In this document: positions 34,242 to 42,759 of the stretch, piece after piece
Position numbering within the stretch: the first letter of the stretch is position 1
Layout: every line of letters starts with the position of its first letter
Assembly (NCBI GenBank): GCA_035487155.1
Contig: DATHMK010000033.1
Coordinates: 1-64,000, forward strand
Direction: 5' to 3'
Length of the DNA: 64,000 nucleotides
DNA from: DAIDKA01 sp035487155
GTDB taxonomy: Bacteria > Pseudomonadota > Gammaproteobacteria > Steroidobacterales > Steroidobacteraceae
Program-made: the position numbers and the translations under genes
The notes under the pieces: generated by a model
Told to the model about the DNA's origin: nothing
Seen by the model: the letters and a program-made list of their open reading frames with translations, nothing else
The model's database searches: none

Positions 34242-35387
34242 ATGATCTCAATTCGTCGCGGATTAGACCCGGTCGCCACAACCGTGCTGATAAATCTCTG
34301 GATGATCGCGGCGGCGGCGGCCGCTGGAGCCTCTGAGGATTTTACCGGGCATGTGGCCTTCAATGTCGCTTCCGAAAGTGGCCGTGTTGAAAACATAGCG
34401 GTAACGGTCGGTGATGGAGGCACCGGTCCTTACAAGGCGATTCTCTCCGGAGACTCGACCCTACCCACGCACACGATCTATCGTCCGAAAGATCTGAAGC
34501 CATTCGGACCGACCAATCGTCTGCCGCTGGTTGCCTTCGCCAACGGTGGCTGCAGAGATTCATCGGCCGAGTTTCGCAACCTTCTGTCCGAGGTCGCTTC
34601 ACATGGATACCTGATCATTGCGATCGGTCCAGCAGGAACCGCCGCCGTGGCCGGCTCTGAGGAACACGTCGGTACCACCAAAGCTTCTCAGCTCTTGGAT
34701 GGCATCGATTGGGCAACCAGGCAGACGGCGCGACCGCAGAGCGTATTTTTCCGGAAGATCGATACGACCAAGGTGGCAGTCGTTGGTCAATCCTGCGGCG
34801 GCATGCAGGCGCTGGCAGTCTCCGGGGATCCGCGCGTCAGCACCTCCATTATTCTGAATTCCTCCTCAGCCATCGTCGGCAGGCGCGGGGCGGAGCCGGC
34901 ACCAAGGGCCGAAGCGACAGCGAAATCCGCCGGGGTGCCGTCCCCGCCAGGGCAATACGGCAGCACCGGAGCGGATATTCAGGGCCTGCTGGCCGCGCTC
35001 AACAAGGCGAGTCAGCGATACATGCCGTTCGGACCGCAGAATACGCCGAACATGAATCAGGATCTGCCCTCGCCGGCGGGTCCGCTGGCGGCACTACATG
35101 CGCCGATCGCCTATATTGCGGGGGGAATATCGGACCTCGCCTATGAAGGCGCAAGGCGCGACTTCAATGAAATCACGAACCTTCCCGTCGTTTTCATCAG
35201 CCGCAACGTCGGCCATTATCCAGGAACGTATCGTGAACCCAATGGCGGCGCCTTTGCGATCGCGGTTACCGCATGGCTGCAATGGCAGCTGCGGGCAGAC
35301 CCGAACGCCAAAGCGATGTTCGTCGGTCCTGATTGCGGGCTATGCCGGGATTCCAAGTGGACCGTGGCCACGAAGAATCTGCACTAG
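34242..35387 (+). CDS. Exported alpha/beta hydrolase, DCGLC type (copy 2)
   Basis: 381 residues, paralogue of 28782-29786. Shared blocks: TIYRPKDL, FANGGC, EVASHGYLIIAIG, nucleophile Ser in VGQSCGGMQ, SRNVGHYPGTY and the C-terminal GPDCGLCRDSKW. It differs by an insert (RAEATAKSAGVPSPPGQYG). A signal segment precedes. Convergent with the rhaI-like gene, with 4 bp between. Function as an esterase is inferred. Confidence 0.75.
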   Translation: MISIRRGLDPVATTVLINLWMIAAAAAAGASEDFTGHVAFNVASESGRVENIAVTVGDGGTGPYKAILSGDSTLPTHTIYRPKDLKPFGPTNRLPLVAFANGGCRDSSAEFRNLLSEVASHGYLIIAIGPAGTAAVAGSEEHVGTTKASQLLDGIDWATRQTARPQSVFFRKIDTTKVAVVGQSCGGMQALAVSGDPRVSTSIILNSSSAIVGRRGAEPAPRAEATAKSAGVPSPPGQYGSTGADIQGLLAALNKASQRYMPFGPQNTPNMNQDLPSPAGPLAALHAPIAYIAGGISDLAYEGARRDFNEITNLPVVFISRNVGHYPGTYREPNGGAFAIAVTAWLQWQLRADPNAKAMFVGPDCGLCRDSKWTVATKNLH

Positions 35388-35391
35388 TGGC

Positions 35392-36696
35392 TCAGACGAT
35401 GCCGCTACGCGATCCGGCCACCGCCGGCCGGTTACGCGCGCACTGGGTGCGGTAGGCGCTGCCGCGATACGTCTGCAGGGGATCAATGGCCGCTCCCTTA
35501 TCGAGTCGGGCCTTGGCCAGGATCGGCTGCACATCGGTGGTAAAGGCCTGCTTGAGCGTTTGATTGGCCATCATGACGTCATTGCTTTGCTGGTATGCCG
35601 CCAGCTGCCCGCGGTCCACCAGCAAAGCCTGGGCATATGCCCGCTGCAGCTCAATGGCGCTGCTCATCAGGCTCTCGATCGGATCGGTCACGTTGTGTGA
35701 CTGGTCCAGCATGTGCGCGGGGCGCAAGCCCTTGACGGCGCGCCATTCGGCATCGACGAGCTCGTTGAAAATCAGAAACAGCCGGAAGGGATCAATCGCA
35801 CCGGCGTCCAGGTCGTCATCGCCGTACTTGGAGTCATTGAAGTGGAAGCCTCCGAGTTTGCCGGCATGAATGAGCCGCGCGACGATCATCTCGATATTCA
35901 CATGGGGTGCATGATGGCCCAGGTCCACCAGGCAGCGTGCCTGCACGCCCAGGGAACTGGCCGCCATCAGTGAGCTACCCCAGTCCTGGATCACGGTTGC
36001 GTAGAAGGCCGGCTCGTACATCTTGTGTTCGAGCAGCAGCAGCCAGTCGGATGGAAGCGCCGCGTAGATCTGGGCCGCAGACTCAAGGTAGCGCTCGAAA
36101 GCGCGGGTGAGATGCTGCTGACCCGGAAAGTTGGCGCCATCGGCGATCCATAGCGTCAGTGCCTTGGAACCCAGAAGCTGCCCGATTCGAATGCAATCGA
36201 GGTTGTGTTCGATAGCCTGCTGACGCACGGCTGCCTCGGTGTGCGTCAGGCTGCCGTATTTATAGGAGAGTCCCTGACTCTTCTGATCCTGGAAAGTGTT
36301 GGAATTCACGGCATCAAATCTCAGACCGAGCGCGATGGCGCGCGTTTTGAGCTCCTCGGGTTCGGCGCGATCCCAGGGCAGATGCAGCGACACGGTGGGC
36401 GTAGCCCCGGTGAGCGCGTGAATCACCGCGCAGTCCTCGAGTTTGTCGAACACATCTCGCGGTTCGCCAGGGCCCGGAAAGCGGGCAAAGCGGGTGCCAC
36501 CCGTGCCCACACCCCAGGAAGGAATAGCCACTCTGAAGTCCATGACGGCGCGCGTGATGCGACCGATCTCGACGCCGCGTCGCTGGAGCTGTGCGCCAAG
36601 CGCCTCGTAGTCGGACTGCAACGGCGCCTGAAGGGGCGCGTTGCACTTCGCAATGAACCCCGGATCGCGTGGATTCGCTTCGATATGACTGCTCAT
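35392..36696 (-). CDS. rhaI: L-rhamnose isomerase, RhaI type
   Basis: 434 residues. TIM-barrel isomerase of the Pseudomonas/Rhizobium RhaI kind: SLHLPWDRAEPEEL, GLRFDAVNSNTFQDQ, LEHKMYEPAFYATVIQDWG, VDLGHHAPHVNIEMIVARL and GGFHFNDSKYGDDDLDAG are hallmark metal and substrate blocks. It converts L-rhamnose to L-rhamnulose. The ATG at 36696 is chosen because the frame upstream overlaps the aldolase gene. Second gene of a minus-strand pair behind the aldolase fusion; the DeoR site lies at the head of that pair. Confidence 0.92.
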   Translation of the reverse strand: MSSHIEANPRDPGFIAKCNAPLQAPLQSDYEALGAQLQRRGVEIGRITRAVMDFRVAIPSWGVGTGGTRFARFPGPGEPRDVFDKLEDCAVIHALTGATPTVSLHLPWDRAEPEELKTRAIALGLRFDAVNSNTFQDQKSQGLSYKYGSLTHTEAAVRQQAIEHNLDCIRIGQLLGSKALTLWIADGANFPGQQHLTRAFERYLESAAQIYAALPSDWLLLLEHKMYEPAFYATVIQDWGSSLMAASSLGVQARCLVDLGHHAPHVNIEMIVARLIHAGKLGGFHFNDSKYGDDDLDAGAIDPFRLFLIFNELVDAEWRAVKGLRPAHMLDQSHNVTDPIESLMSSAIELQRAYAQALLVDRGQLAAYQQSNDVMMANQTLKQAFTTDVQPILAKARLDKGAAIDPLQTYRGSAYRTQCARNRPAVAGSRSGIV

Positions 36697-36733
36697 GGCG
36701 CCCCAGAGTCCCAGAGTTTTGTGGTAAAGCGAT

Positions 36734-38854
36734 TCAGCGCGTGAACGCCGCGGCGTTGCCTGCGTCCACGTTGATGATATTCCCGGTGGACTTGGATGCG
36801 CGCTCGGAGGCGAGGAACACCACGGCTTCCGCGATATCCTCCGGATATACGCTCCGCTTGAGCAGGCTGCGTTCGCGATAGACCTGTTCGAGTTCCCGGG
36901 TGGTCGTTTTGTTCTGCTGGGCGCGCTGTTCGGCCCATTCGCCCTGCCAGATGCGCGAGCCACGCAGCACCGCATCGGGATTGACGACGTTGACGCGGAT
37001 GCCTGCCGGCGCGAGTTCCAATGCCAGGCAGCGTGCCAGGTGCAGTTCCGAGGCCTTGGCGGTGCAGTAGGCTGCAGCACCGGGGGACGCAACCAGCGCG
37101 TTCTTCGAGCCAATGAAGACAATTGACCCGCCCATAGACTGGGCTTTGAGGAGTTGCACACATTGGCGACTCACCAGGAAGTAGCCAGTGGACAGAATGT
37201 CCATGTTGCGCTGCCACAGACCAAGCGTCGTGTCTTCGATGGCAGCGGCCGAGGCGATGCCAGCGTTCGAGACGCAGATATCCAAGCCACCAAAGTTCCA
37301 TGCGGCGTCCCGAAAGAGCGCGCCGATCGCCCCCTCATCGGTGACGTCACCCCAGATGCCAACACTGGCGTCGCGGCCGAACTGACTGTTTAGCTGCCGG
37401 GTCGCAGCCTCGAGCGCATCCCGATCGATGTCGGTCAGCACCACACAGGCACCTTCCTCGAGCAGCCGCCGGGCCGTGGCCTGTCCAATACCGCCTGCGC
37501 CGCCGGTGATCAGCGCCACGCGTCCGGCCAGCGCTTTGGGCTTGGGCATGCGCTGCAGCTTGGCTTCCTCGAGCAGCCAGTATTCGATATCGAAGGCCTC
37601 CTGCTCCGGCAGTGCGCGGTAGCTCGAGATCGCCGAGGATTCGCGCATCACGTTGATGGCGTTGATGTAGAACTCAGCCGCGATACGCGCGGTGGCCTTG
37701 TCCGCGGCAAACGTGACCATGCCGACGGCGGGAATCAGATATACGACCGCGTTCGCATCGCGCATCTTGGGCGAGTTGGGCCGCTTGCAACGCATATAGT
37801 ATTGCGTATAGCCGGCGCGGTAGGCGTCGACGGCGGCCGGCAGGCGCTTGATCAGGTCATGCTCGGTCTCGTTGGCCGGATCAAACGGCAACACCAGCGG
37901 GCGGATTTTGGTGCGCAGGAAATGATCCGGACAGGACGTACCCAGCGCAGCCAGCGGCTCGAAAGCGGCGCTGTTCACAAATTCGAGCACTTCGCTGCTG
38001 TCATCGAAATGCCCAACCTTTGGGCTGCTGGTTGAAATCAAGCCGCGGATGCGCGGCATCAAGGCAGCGGCGATTTCGCGCCGTCGCGAGCTCGGTAAGG
38101 GCGTTACGACGCCACCCCCGAGCCCATGGGGTCGATTGGGGTTGCGCTCAAGATAGGTGATGGCGCAGTTGATCACCTCGAGCGTGGTTTCATAACACTC
38201 TTTCGCGCTTGCTCCCCATGTGAACAATCCATGGGCCTCCAGCAGCACCCCGCGCGCCTGCGAATGCGAATCGGCGAACTGTTTGAGTTGCAATGCGAGT
38301 TCGAAACCGGGACGCACCCAGGGCAGCCAGCCGATGCTCTGACCGAAGAGTTTCTCCGTCAAGGCGCGACTGTCAGCCGATGCGGCGATCGCGATGATCG
38401 CGTCCGGGTGCATGTGATCAATATGTGGCCGAGCCACCAGCGCATGCAGCGGCGTGTCGATGCTCGCCGCCCGAGCATTCAGGTTGAAGGCGCAGTGGGC
38501 ATACAGACCCACCATCTGGTCTTCGTCCTCAGGTCCGTGATACCGCGCCGGAAGCCGCAGCAGCTTATCCAGATACAGGGTCGCAAAGCCCTCGAGCTTC
38601 ATCGTTCCCAGATCCCCGCCCGATCCCTTGACCCACAGTACCGGGACGTCCTCGCCCGACAGAGGATCGCGTTCAATGAGTTTGGCCGAGGTATTGCCAC
38701 CCCCGAAGTTGGTGACGCGCTTGTCCGAACCCAGCAGATTCGAGCGATACAGCAGCAGCTGCGCTGGATTGAGCGTTGCAGCCAATGCGTCATCCCAGCG
38801 GTTTTCTATCAAGCTCAATTTCGAGGTCCCCGGAATGGTGAAAACGCTGCTCAT
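36734..38854 (-). CDS. rhaEW: Rhamnulose-1-phosphate aldolase / lactaldehyde dehydrogenase fusion
   Basis: 706 residues in two parts. The N-terminal class II aldolase has FGGGNTSAK, the zinc ligands in RPHIDHMHPDA and LLEAHGLFTWG; the C-terminal SDR part has LITGGAGGIGQAT and YCTAK. This matches the bifunctional RhaEW/YuxG enzymes described in Bacillus and Chloroflexus, which cleave rhamnulose-1-phosphate to DHAP and L-lactaldehyde and oxidise the latter to L-lactate. The ATG at 38854 is preferred. It explains why no separate lactaldehyde dehydrogenase is seen. Divergent from the DeoR gene. Confidence 0.9.
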   Translation of the reverse strand: MSSVFTIPGTSKLSLIENRWDDALAATLNPAQLLLYRSNLLGSDKRVTNFGGGNTSAKLIERDPLSGEDVPVLWVKGSGGDLGTMKLEGFATLYLDKLLRLPARYHGPEDEDQMVGLYAHCAFNLNARAASIDTPLHALVARPHIDHMHPDAIIAIAASADSRALTEKLFGQSIGWLPWVRPGFELALQLKQFADSHSQARGVLLEAHGLFTWGASAKECYETTLEVINCAITYLERNPNRPHGLGGGVVTPLPSSRRREIAAALMPRIRGLISTSSPKVGHFDDSSEVLEFVNSAAFEPLAALGTSCPDHFLRTKIRPLVLPFDPANETEHDLIKRLPAAVDAYRAGYTQYYMRCKRPNSPKMRDANAVVYLIPAVGMVTFAADKATARIAAEFYINAINVMRESSAISSYRALPEQEAFDIEYWLLEEAKLQRMPKPKALAGRVALITGGAGGIGQATARRLLEEGACVVLTDIDRDALEAATRQLNSQFGRDASVGIWGDVTDEGAIGALFRDAAWNFGGLDICVSNAGIASAAAIEDTTLGLWQRNMDILSTGYFLVSRQCVQLLKAQSMGGSIVFIGSKNALVASPGAAAYCTAKASELHLARCLALELAPAGIRVNVVNPDAVLRGSRIWQGEWAEQRAQQNKTTTRELEQVYRERSLLKRSVYPEDIAEAVVFLASERASKSTGNIINVDAGNAAAFTR

Positions 38855-38900
38855 TGCGAATTTTCCCAGGATTGCGGTGAAGGCCCTTAACCGTTGGGCC

Positions 38901-39038
38901 TGATCAGGGCCACGCCATACGATCATTATCGATCAAATACAATCTCTACTCAAGGCATACGGCCCCACAGGGAGGGTCTGGCTGGACAAGTGAAGCTGGA
39001 CGGCCTCGACTGTGATCGATTATGATCATTTCTGATCA
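38901..39038. promoter_or_regulatory. DeoR operators, TGATC repeats on 10-bp spacing
   Basis: TGATC occurs at 39013, 39023 and 39033, exactly one helical turn apart (core TGATCGATTATGATCA). On the other strand the same motif stands as GATCATTATCGATCA at 38921-38935, with a further TGATCA at 38901. The sites lie in the divergent region between the rhaEW-rhaI pair and the deoR-kinase-transporter operon. Direct repeats suit DeoR-family rhamnose regulators. Binding is inferred. Confidence 0.65.
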
Positions 39039-39067
39039 ACAACCGGCGACCGTGGGGGGAGCTGCAG

Positions 39068-39871
39068 TTGCTGGAAGCTGAGCGTCACCAACTCATCCTA
39101 AAGATCGTCGCTGAACGCTCCTTTGCGAGTGTGGGCGAGTTGGTCGATCTGCTTGCAGCATCCGAAGCCACCATTCGCCGCGACATCAATGCGCTGGCGG
39201 AACAGGGACGGGTCAAGCGTATTCGCGGCGGGGCGGAAGCGTTGTATCCACGCCATCAGGCTCACCTGGTGGGTCTGCCGTTCTTGATGAGCCAAGGGCT
39301 CAACGTTCCACAGAAGCGCGCGATTGCCGGCGCGGCAGCGCAGCTGCTCAGGCCGGGCGAGAGCATCATCATCAATGGCGGCACCACCACCTTCGCACTC
39401 GCGGAGTTTTTGGCGGACCAGGAACTGGACATTCTCACCAATTCCTTTGCGATGGCCGCGCAGTTATTGGCCACCAGTCGCAATCGAGTGACCTTGCCTG
39501 GCGGCACGATCTATCGTGAACAGAACATCATCCTAAGCCCCTTTGAGAATGACGCGATCGAGAACTTCTGGGGTCACCGCCTCTTTACCGGCTGTTACGG
39601 GGTGAATCGCTTCGGAATCATGGAAGCGGATCCCTTGATCGTGCAGGCTCAGCGCAAGCTGCTGCGGCGATCCGAAAACGTGGTGGTGATGGCCGACAGC
39701 AGCAAGCTGCGACGAAAATCCGCGATGATCGTCGCCGCCCTCGACAAGGTCAGGACGCTGGTCACCGATGACGGAGCCTCTGCCGAGGAACTGGATACGT
39801 TTCGAGCAGCCGGCGTCGAAGTCATCGTTGCGAGTATCGTGCCGGATGAACTGCGCAAGCAGGGCGGCTGA
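39068..39871 (+). CDS. rhaR: DeoR-family regulator of rhamnose genes
   Basis: 267 residues. An N-terminal HTH (FASVGELVDLLAASEATIRR, DINALAEQGRVKRIRGGAE) is followed by the phospho-sugar-sensing DeoR domain (IINGGTTTFALAEFL, ILTNSFAMAAQL, VMADSSKLRRKSAM). A TTG start at 39068 has GGGGGAG eight bases upstream, and no ATG is available. It opens the kinase-transporter operon and faces the rhaEW gene across the TGATC repeats; rhamnulose-1-phosphate or a similar ester is the likely inducer. In rhizobia the counterpart is called RhaR; the symbol is by analogy. Confidence 0.88.
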   Translation: MLEAERHQLILKIVAERSFASVGELVDLLAASEATIRRDINALAEQGRVKRIRGGAEALYPRHQAHLVGLPFLMSQGLNVPQKRAIAGAAAQLLRPGESIIINGGTTTFALAEFLADQELDILTNSFAMAAQLLATSRNRVTLPGGTIYREQNIILSPFENDAIENFWGHRLFTGCYGVNRFGIMEADPLIVQAQRKLLRRSENVVVMADSSKLRRKSAMIVAALDKVRTLVTDDGASAEELDTFRAAGVEVIVASIVPDELRKQGG

Positions 39872-39890
39872 TGCTGGTCCGCGCAATGTC

Positions 39891-41273
39891 ATGACTGACC
39901 TGCTCGCCATCCTGGATATCGGCAAGAGCAACACCAAACTTTCGCTGGTGGACGGGGTATCGCTGCGCACTGTATGGAGCGTGAAGCGCGCGAACGAAAT
40001 CGTCGAATCCTCGGATCTTTTGCAATTGGATATCCTCAGAATCGAGCAATGGTTGCTCGCGATGTTCGAGCTTGCGCCACTGCCGCTGAAGCAGCGGGTG
40101 TCGGCGATTGTGCCGCTCGCCCATGGTGCTGCGGCGGTCCTCATCGATGAACACGGTGAGATCCTCGCGGCGCCCGACTACGAGGACGCCCTGTTTGACG
40201 AACGTGATGATGATTACGAGCACGCACGGGATGCCTTTGCATCGACTTATTCGCCGCGCCTGCCGCTTGGATTGAACCTTGCGCGTCAATGGTTTTTTCT
40301 GGAGCGAAATAGACCTGAACTTTTCTCAAGGGTCGCCTGCGCATTGCTGTATCCGCAATTCTGGGCGTGGCGCCTGTGCGGCGTCATGGCCAGTGAGGTG
40401 ACCTCGCTGGGCTGCCATACCGACCTGTGGTGTCCGCAGCAAAAGACATTCTCGGGCCTGGTCCACAAGCGTCGGTGGCAACGTCTGTTTCCACCGCTAC
40501 GATTCGCCGGCGACACGCTGGGTACCGTCACGCCGGGACTTGCAAGCCGTACCGGGCTGAACCCACGCTGTCGCGTGAGTTGCGGCATCCATGATTCAAA
40601 CGCCTTCTATCTGCAGCATCTGTTGGGGGGCGGTCCGCAGCGAGCCGGCTTCTGCGTAATTTCCAGCGGCACTTGGACCGTTACCATGGCTCACGGAGCG
40701 CAGCTGGGCGTACTGCGTGCCAAGCGCGACATGCTGGCCGGTGTCGATGCCTATTCATCTCCGGTGTGCAGCGTGCGGTTCATGGGCGGACGCGAATACC
40801 AGGCAATCGCGCAGACTGAGGACCGGCCGGATGCCGGGGCGCTTACAGCGCTGCTGCGCAGGAGGATCTTCGCCCTGCCATCCTTTGCTCCTGGCGGCCC
40901 GTTCCCCGAAGCCAAGGGAACCTTCGCGGGCGAGCGGGCGCTTTCCGGGCCGGAGCGTGCCTCACTTGCGACGCTGTATGTGGCCTTGATGAGCGATCTG
41001 TCGATTGATTTGCTGGGCTCAGGCGGGCAGGTCTTTCTCGACGGCCCGCTCGTATCCAATCCGTTCTTTGGCCCGCTACTGGCCGCTTGGCGACCTCATG
41101 ACCGCATATTCGCCAGCGAGCGCTCCGAAGGTTGCAATGGGGCCGCGGCCTACCTGGGCGGTTTTGGTTCCCATCTCGTCGATGCGCCAGTGCCTCTGGC
41201 GCCGTTGTCGCTGGCAGGTTTGGTGGAGTATCGGCAGGCCTGGCGGCAACTGTTACCCGAGGTGCGGCAATGA
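39891..41273 (+). CDS. rhaK: FGGY-family kinase, probable L-rhamnulokinase
   Basis: 460 residues. The ATPase fold has LLAILDIGKSNTKLSLVD (phosphate 1), CGIHDSNAFYLQ, VISSGTWTVTMA (phosphate 2) and LGSGGQVFLDGPL. It lies between the DeoR regulator and a sugar MFS transporter and opposite rhamnose isomerase and aldolase, so rhamnulose is the expected substrate. The ATG at 39891 follows the deoR stop by 19 bp; the frame open from 39768 is within deoR. Its stop overlaps the transporter start by 4 bp. Confidence 0.85.
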   Translation: MTDLLAILDIGKSNTKLSLVDGVSLRTVWSVKRANEIVESSDLLQLDILRIEQWLLAMFELAPLPLKQRVSAIVPLAHGAAAVLIDEHGEILAAPDYEDALFDERDDDYEHARDAFASTYSPRLPLGLNLARQWFFLERNRPELFSRVACALLYPQFWAWRLCGVMASEVTSLGCHTDLWCPQQKTFSGLVHKRRWQRLFPPLRFAGDTLGTVTPGLASRTGLNPRCRVSCGIHDSNAFYLQHLLGGGPQRAGFCVISSGTWTVTMAHGAQLGVLRAKRDMLAGVDAYSSPVCSVRFMGGREYQAIAQTEDRPDAGALTALLRRRIFALPSFAPGGPFPEAKGTFAGERALSGPERASLATLYVALMSDLSIDLLGSGGQVFLDGPLVSNPFFGPLLAAWRPHDRIFASERSEGCNGAAAYLGGFGSHLVDAPVPLAPLSLAGLVEYRQAWRQLLPEVRQ

Positions 41274-42556
41274 ATGCTGAGAATAGCGTCGAAGGACCCC
41301 TCGCGGCGAGTGCGAGCTGGAGGAACACGATTCTTGCGGGTCTCGCCAACTACATTGATGGGGGCTCGATCGTCGCCGGTTCCGCGGCCTTGGCGCTTTG
41401 GGTCGAGCGCTACCATCTGAGTCGCAGTTTTGTGGGAATTCTGGGTGCATTTAGCGCCAATGCAATCTCAGCCGGCGTCGGGGCTGCAATAGGTGGATGG
41501 CTGTGCGATCGCTACGGTCGCAAACGCATCTACCAGTACGACATGCTGTTCTACGCCTTTGGCATGACATGGCTGGTGTTCGCCATGCAGCCGTGGATGA
41601 TCGTCGTCGGATTCGTACTGGTGGGACTTGCCGTCGGCGCCGATATTCCCGCTTCCTGGTCGCTGATTGCAGAAATGGCGCCTACGGGCCGACGCGGCCG
41701 GCACAGCGGCTCGGCGCAGATCCTCTGGTATCTCGGGCCGGTCGTGGTGCTGCTGCTGTTCCTGATGCTGACACCCCTTGGGCCCCTTGCAGCCAGGATT
41801 GTGTTTGCGCACCTGGCATTGCTGGCGTTGCTGCTGACCTTTCTGCGCTCGCGCATGCTCGAGTCCAGAATCTGGAGCGAGGCCAGGGCGGCGCGCATCG
41901 ATGAGGCGGCGCGGACGCTGGCACCCAAGCGCAGCCAATTGCGACAACTTTTTTCGAGCCGGCACCTCAAGGCGATGCTGTTTCTCATCGGCATGTATGG
42001 GATGTGGAATCTGTGGGCCGGCACCAATGGGTTCTTTTTCCCGTACATCCTGCGAACCGTGGGAGGTCAAAGCCAGGCGGCATCGGTCGGGCTGCAGGCG
42101 GCAAGTTTCAGTTTGAGCATGCTGTCCATCGCACTGGTGTTCATGCCATTGTCTGATCGGATCAATCAGCGCCACCTGTTCGTCGCGGCAGCCGCAATTC
42201 AGATCGTGGGGATGTCTCTGCTGGCATTGCTGCCGCTGACGACATCGGTGGCCATAGTGCACATTTTCCTGATGCAGTTTGGCGGCGGATTTGGGGCTCA
42301 ATCCTTCTTCCAGCTCTGGAGTGCGGAGTTGTTTCCAACGCTGCTGCGCGCCACCGCCCAGGGTGTGACCTTTGCGGTGGTGCGTATTGCGCTGGGCCTC
42401 TGGAGCCTTTTCGTGCCCATCCTGTCAGCGACCGATTTCAAGACCTTGGCCTGGATCCTGACCGGGTTTCTGGTTGCCAGTGCCGTGATTGGTCTGATCT
42501 GGGCGCCCAACCACCAAGGTAAGAGCCTTGCGGAGATCGAGAGGCAACGGCGCTAG
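41270..42556 (+). CDS. MFS sugar transporter, probable rhamnose importer
   Basis: 428 residues with about 12 hydrophobic segments. The sugar-porter signatures GGWLCDRYGRKRIYQ and GLAVGADIPASWSLIAEMAP are present, as is AQILW in helix 5. Start ATG at 41270 overlaps the kinase stop (ATGA). Its place in the operon marks it as the L-rhamnose (or rhamnoside) permease; no ABC rhamnose importer is in the window. Confidence 0.85.
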   Translation: MNAENSVEGPLAASASWRNTILAGLANYIDGGSIVAGSAALALWVERYHLSRSFVGILGAFSANAISAGVGAAIGGWLCDRYGRKRIYQYDMLFYAFGMTWLVFAMQPWMIVVGFVLVGLAVGADIPASWSLIAEMAPTGRRGRHSGSAQILWYLGPVVVLLLFLMLTPLGPLAARIVFAHLALLALLLTFLRSRMLESRIWSEARAARIDEAARTLAPKRSQLRQLFSSRHLKAMLFLIGMYGMWNLWAGTNGFFFPYILRTVGGQSQAASVGLQAASFSLSMLSIALVFMPLSDRINQRHLFVAAAAIQIVGMSLLALLPLTTSVAIVHIFLMQFGGGFGAQSFFQLWSAELFPTLLRATAQGVTFAVVRIALGLWSLFVPILSATDFKTLAWILTGFLVASAVIGLIWAPNHQGKSLAEIERQRR

Positions 42557-42570
42557 AGGCAGCGCCATAG

Positions 42571-42589
42571 CCGGCGCAGGCCGCGCCGG
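42571..42589 (+). terminator. GC hairpin after the rhamnose operon
   Basis: CCGGCGC, loop AGGCC, GCGCCGG stands 14 bases after the transporter stop. The seven-pair all-GC stem lacks a T-run, so it is only a candidate terminator or transcript-stabilising hairpin. Confidence 0.35.
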
Positions 42590-42759
42590 GTGTCGGATTG
42601 TTGGCGGCCGAACCATGCGGCGAGACAGAAAGCATGCCTCAGGAAAAGCGGATTCCCATTCTCCGAGCCGCTCCATATTCTTGCGAACAATTATGATCCG
42701 GGCGCAAGGGCGATTTTCGCTCGAACACGCTACGGCGCGAATGGTTTGACGGGGGACCT

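Noticed and set aside
35392..37161. Single 589-codon gene for the rhamnose isomerase frame
   Set aside because: The first 155 codons lie in the SDR part of the aldolase fusion in another frame; the family-typical start is at 36696.
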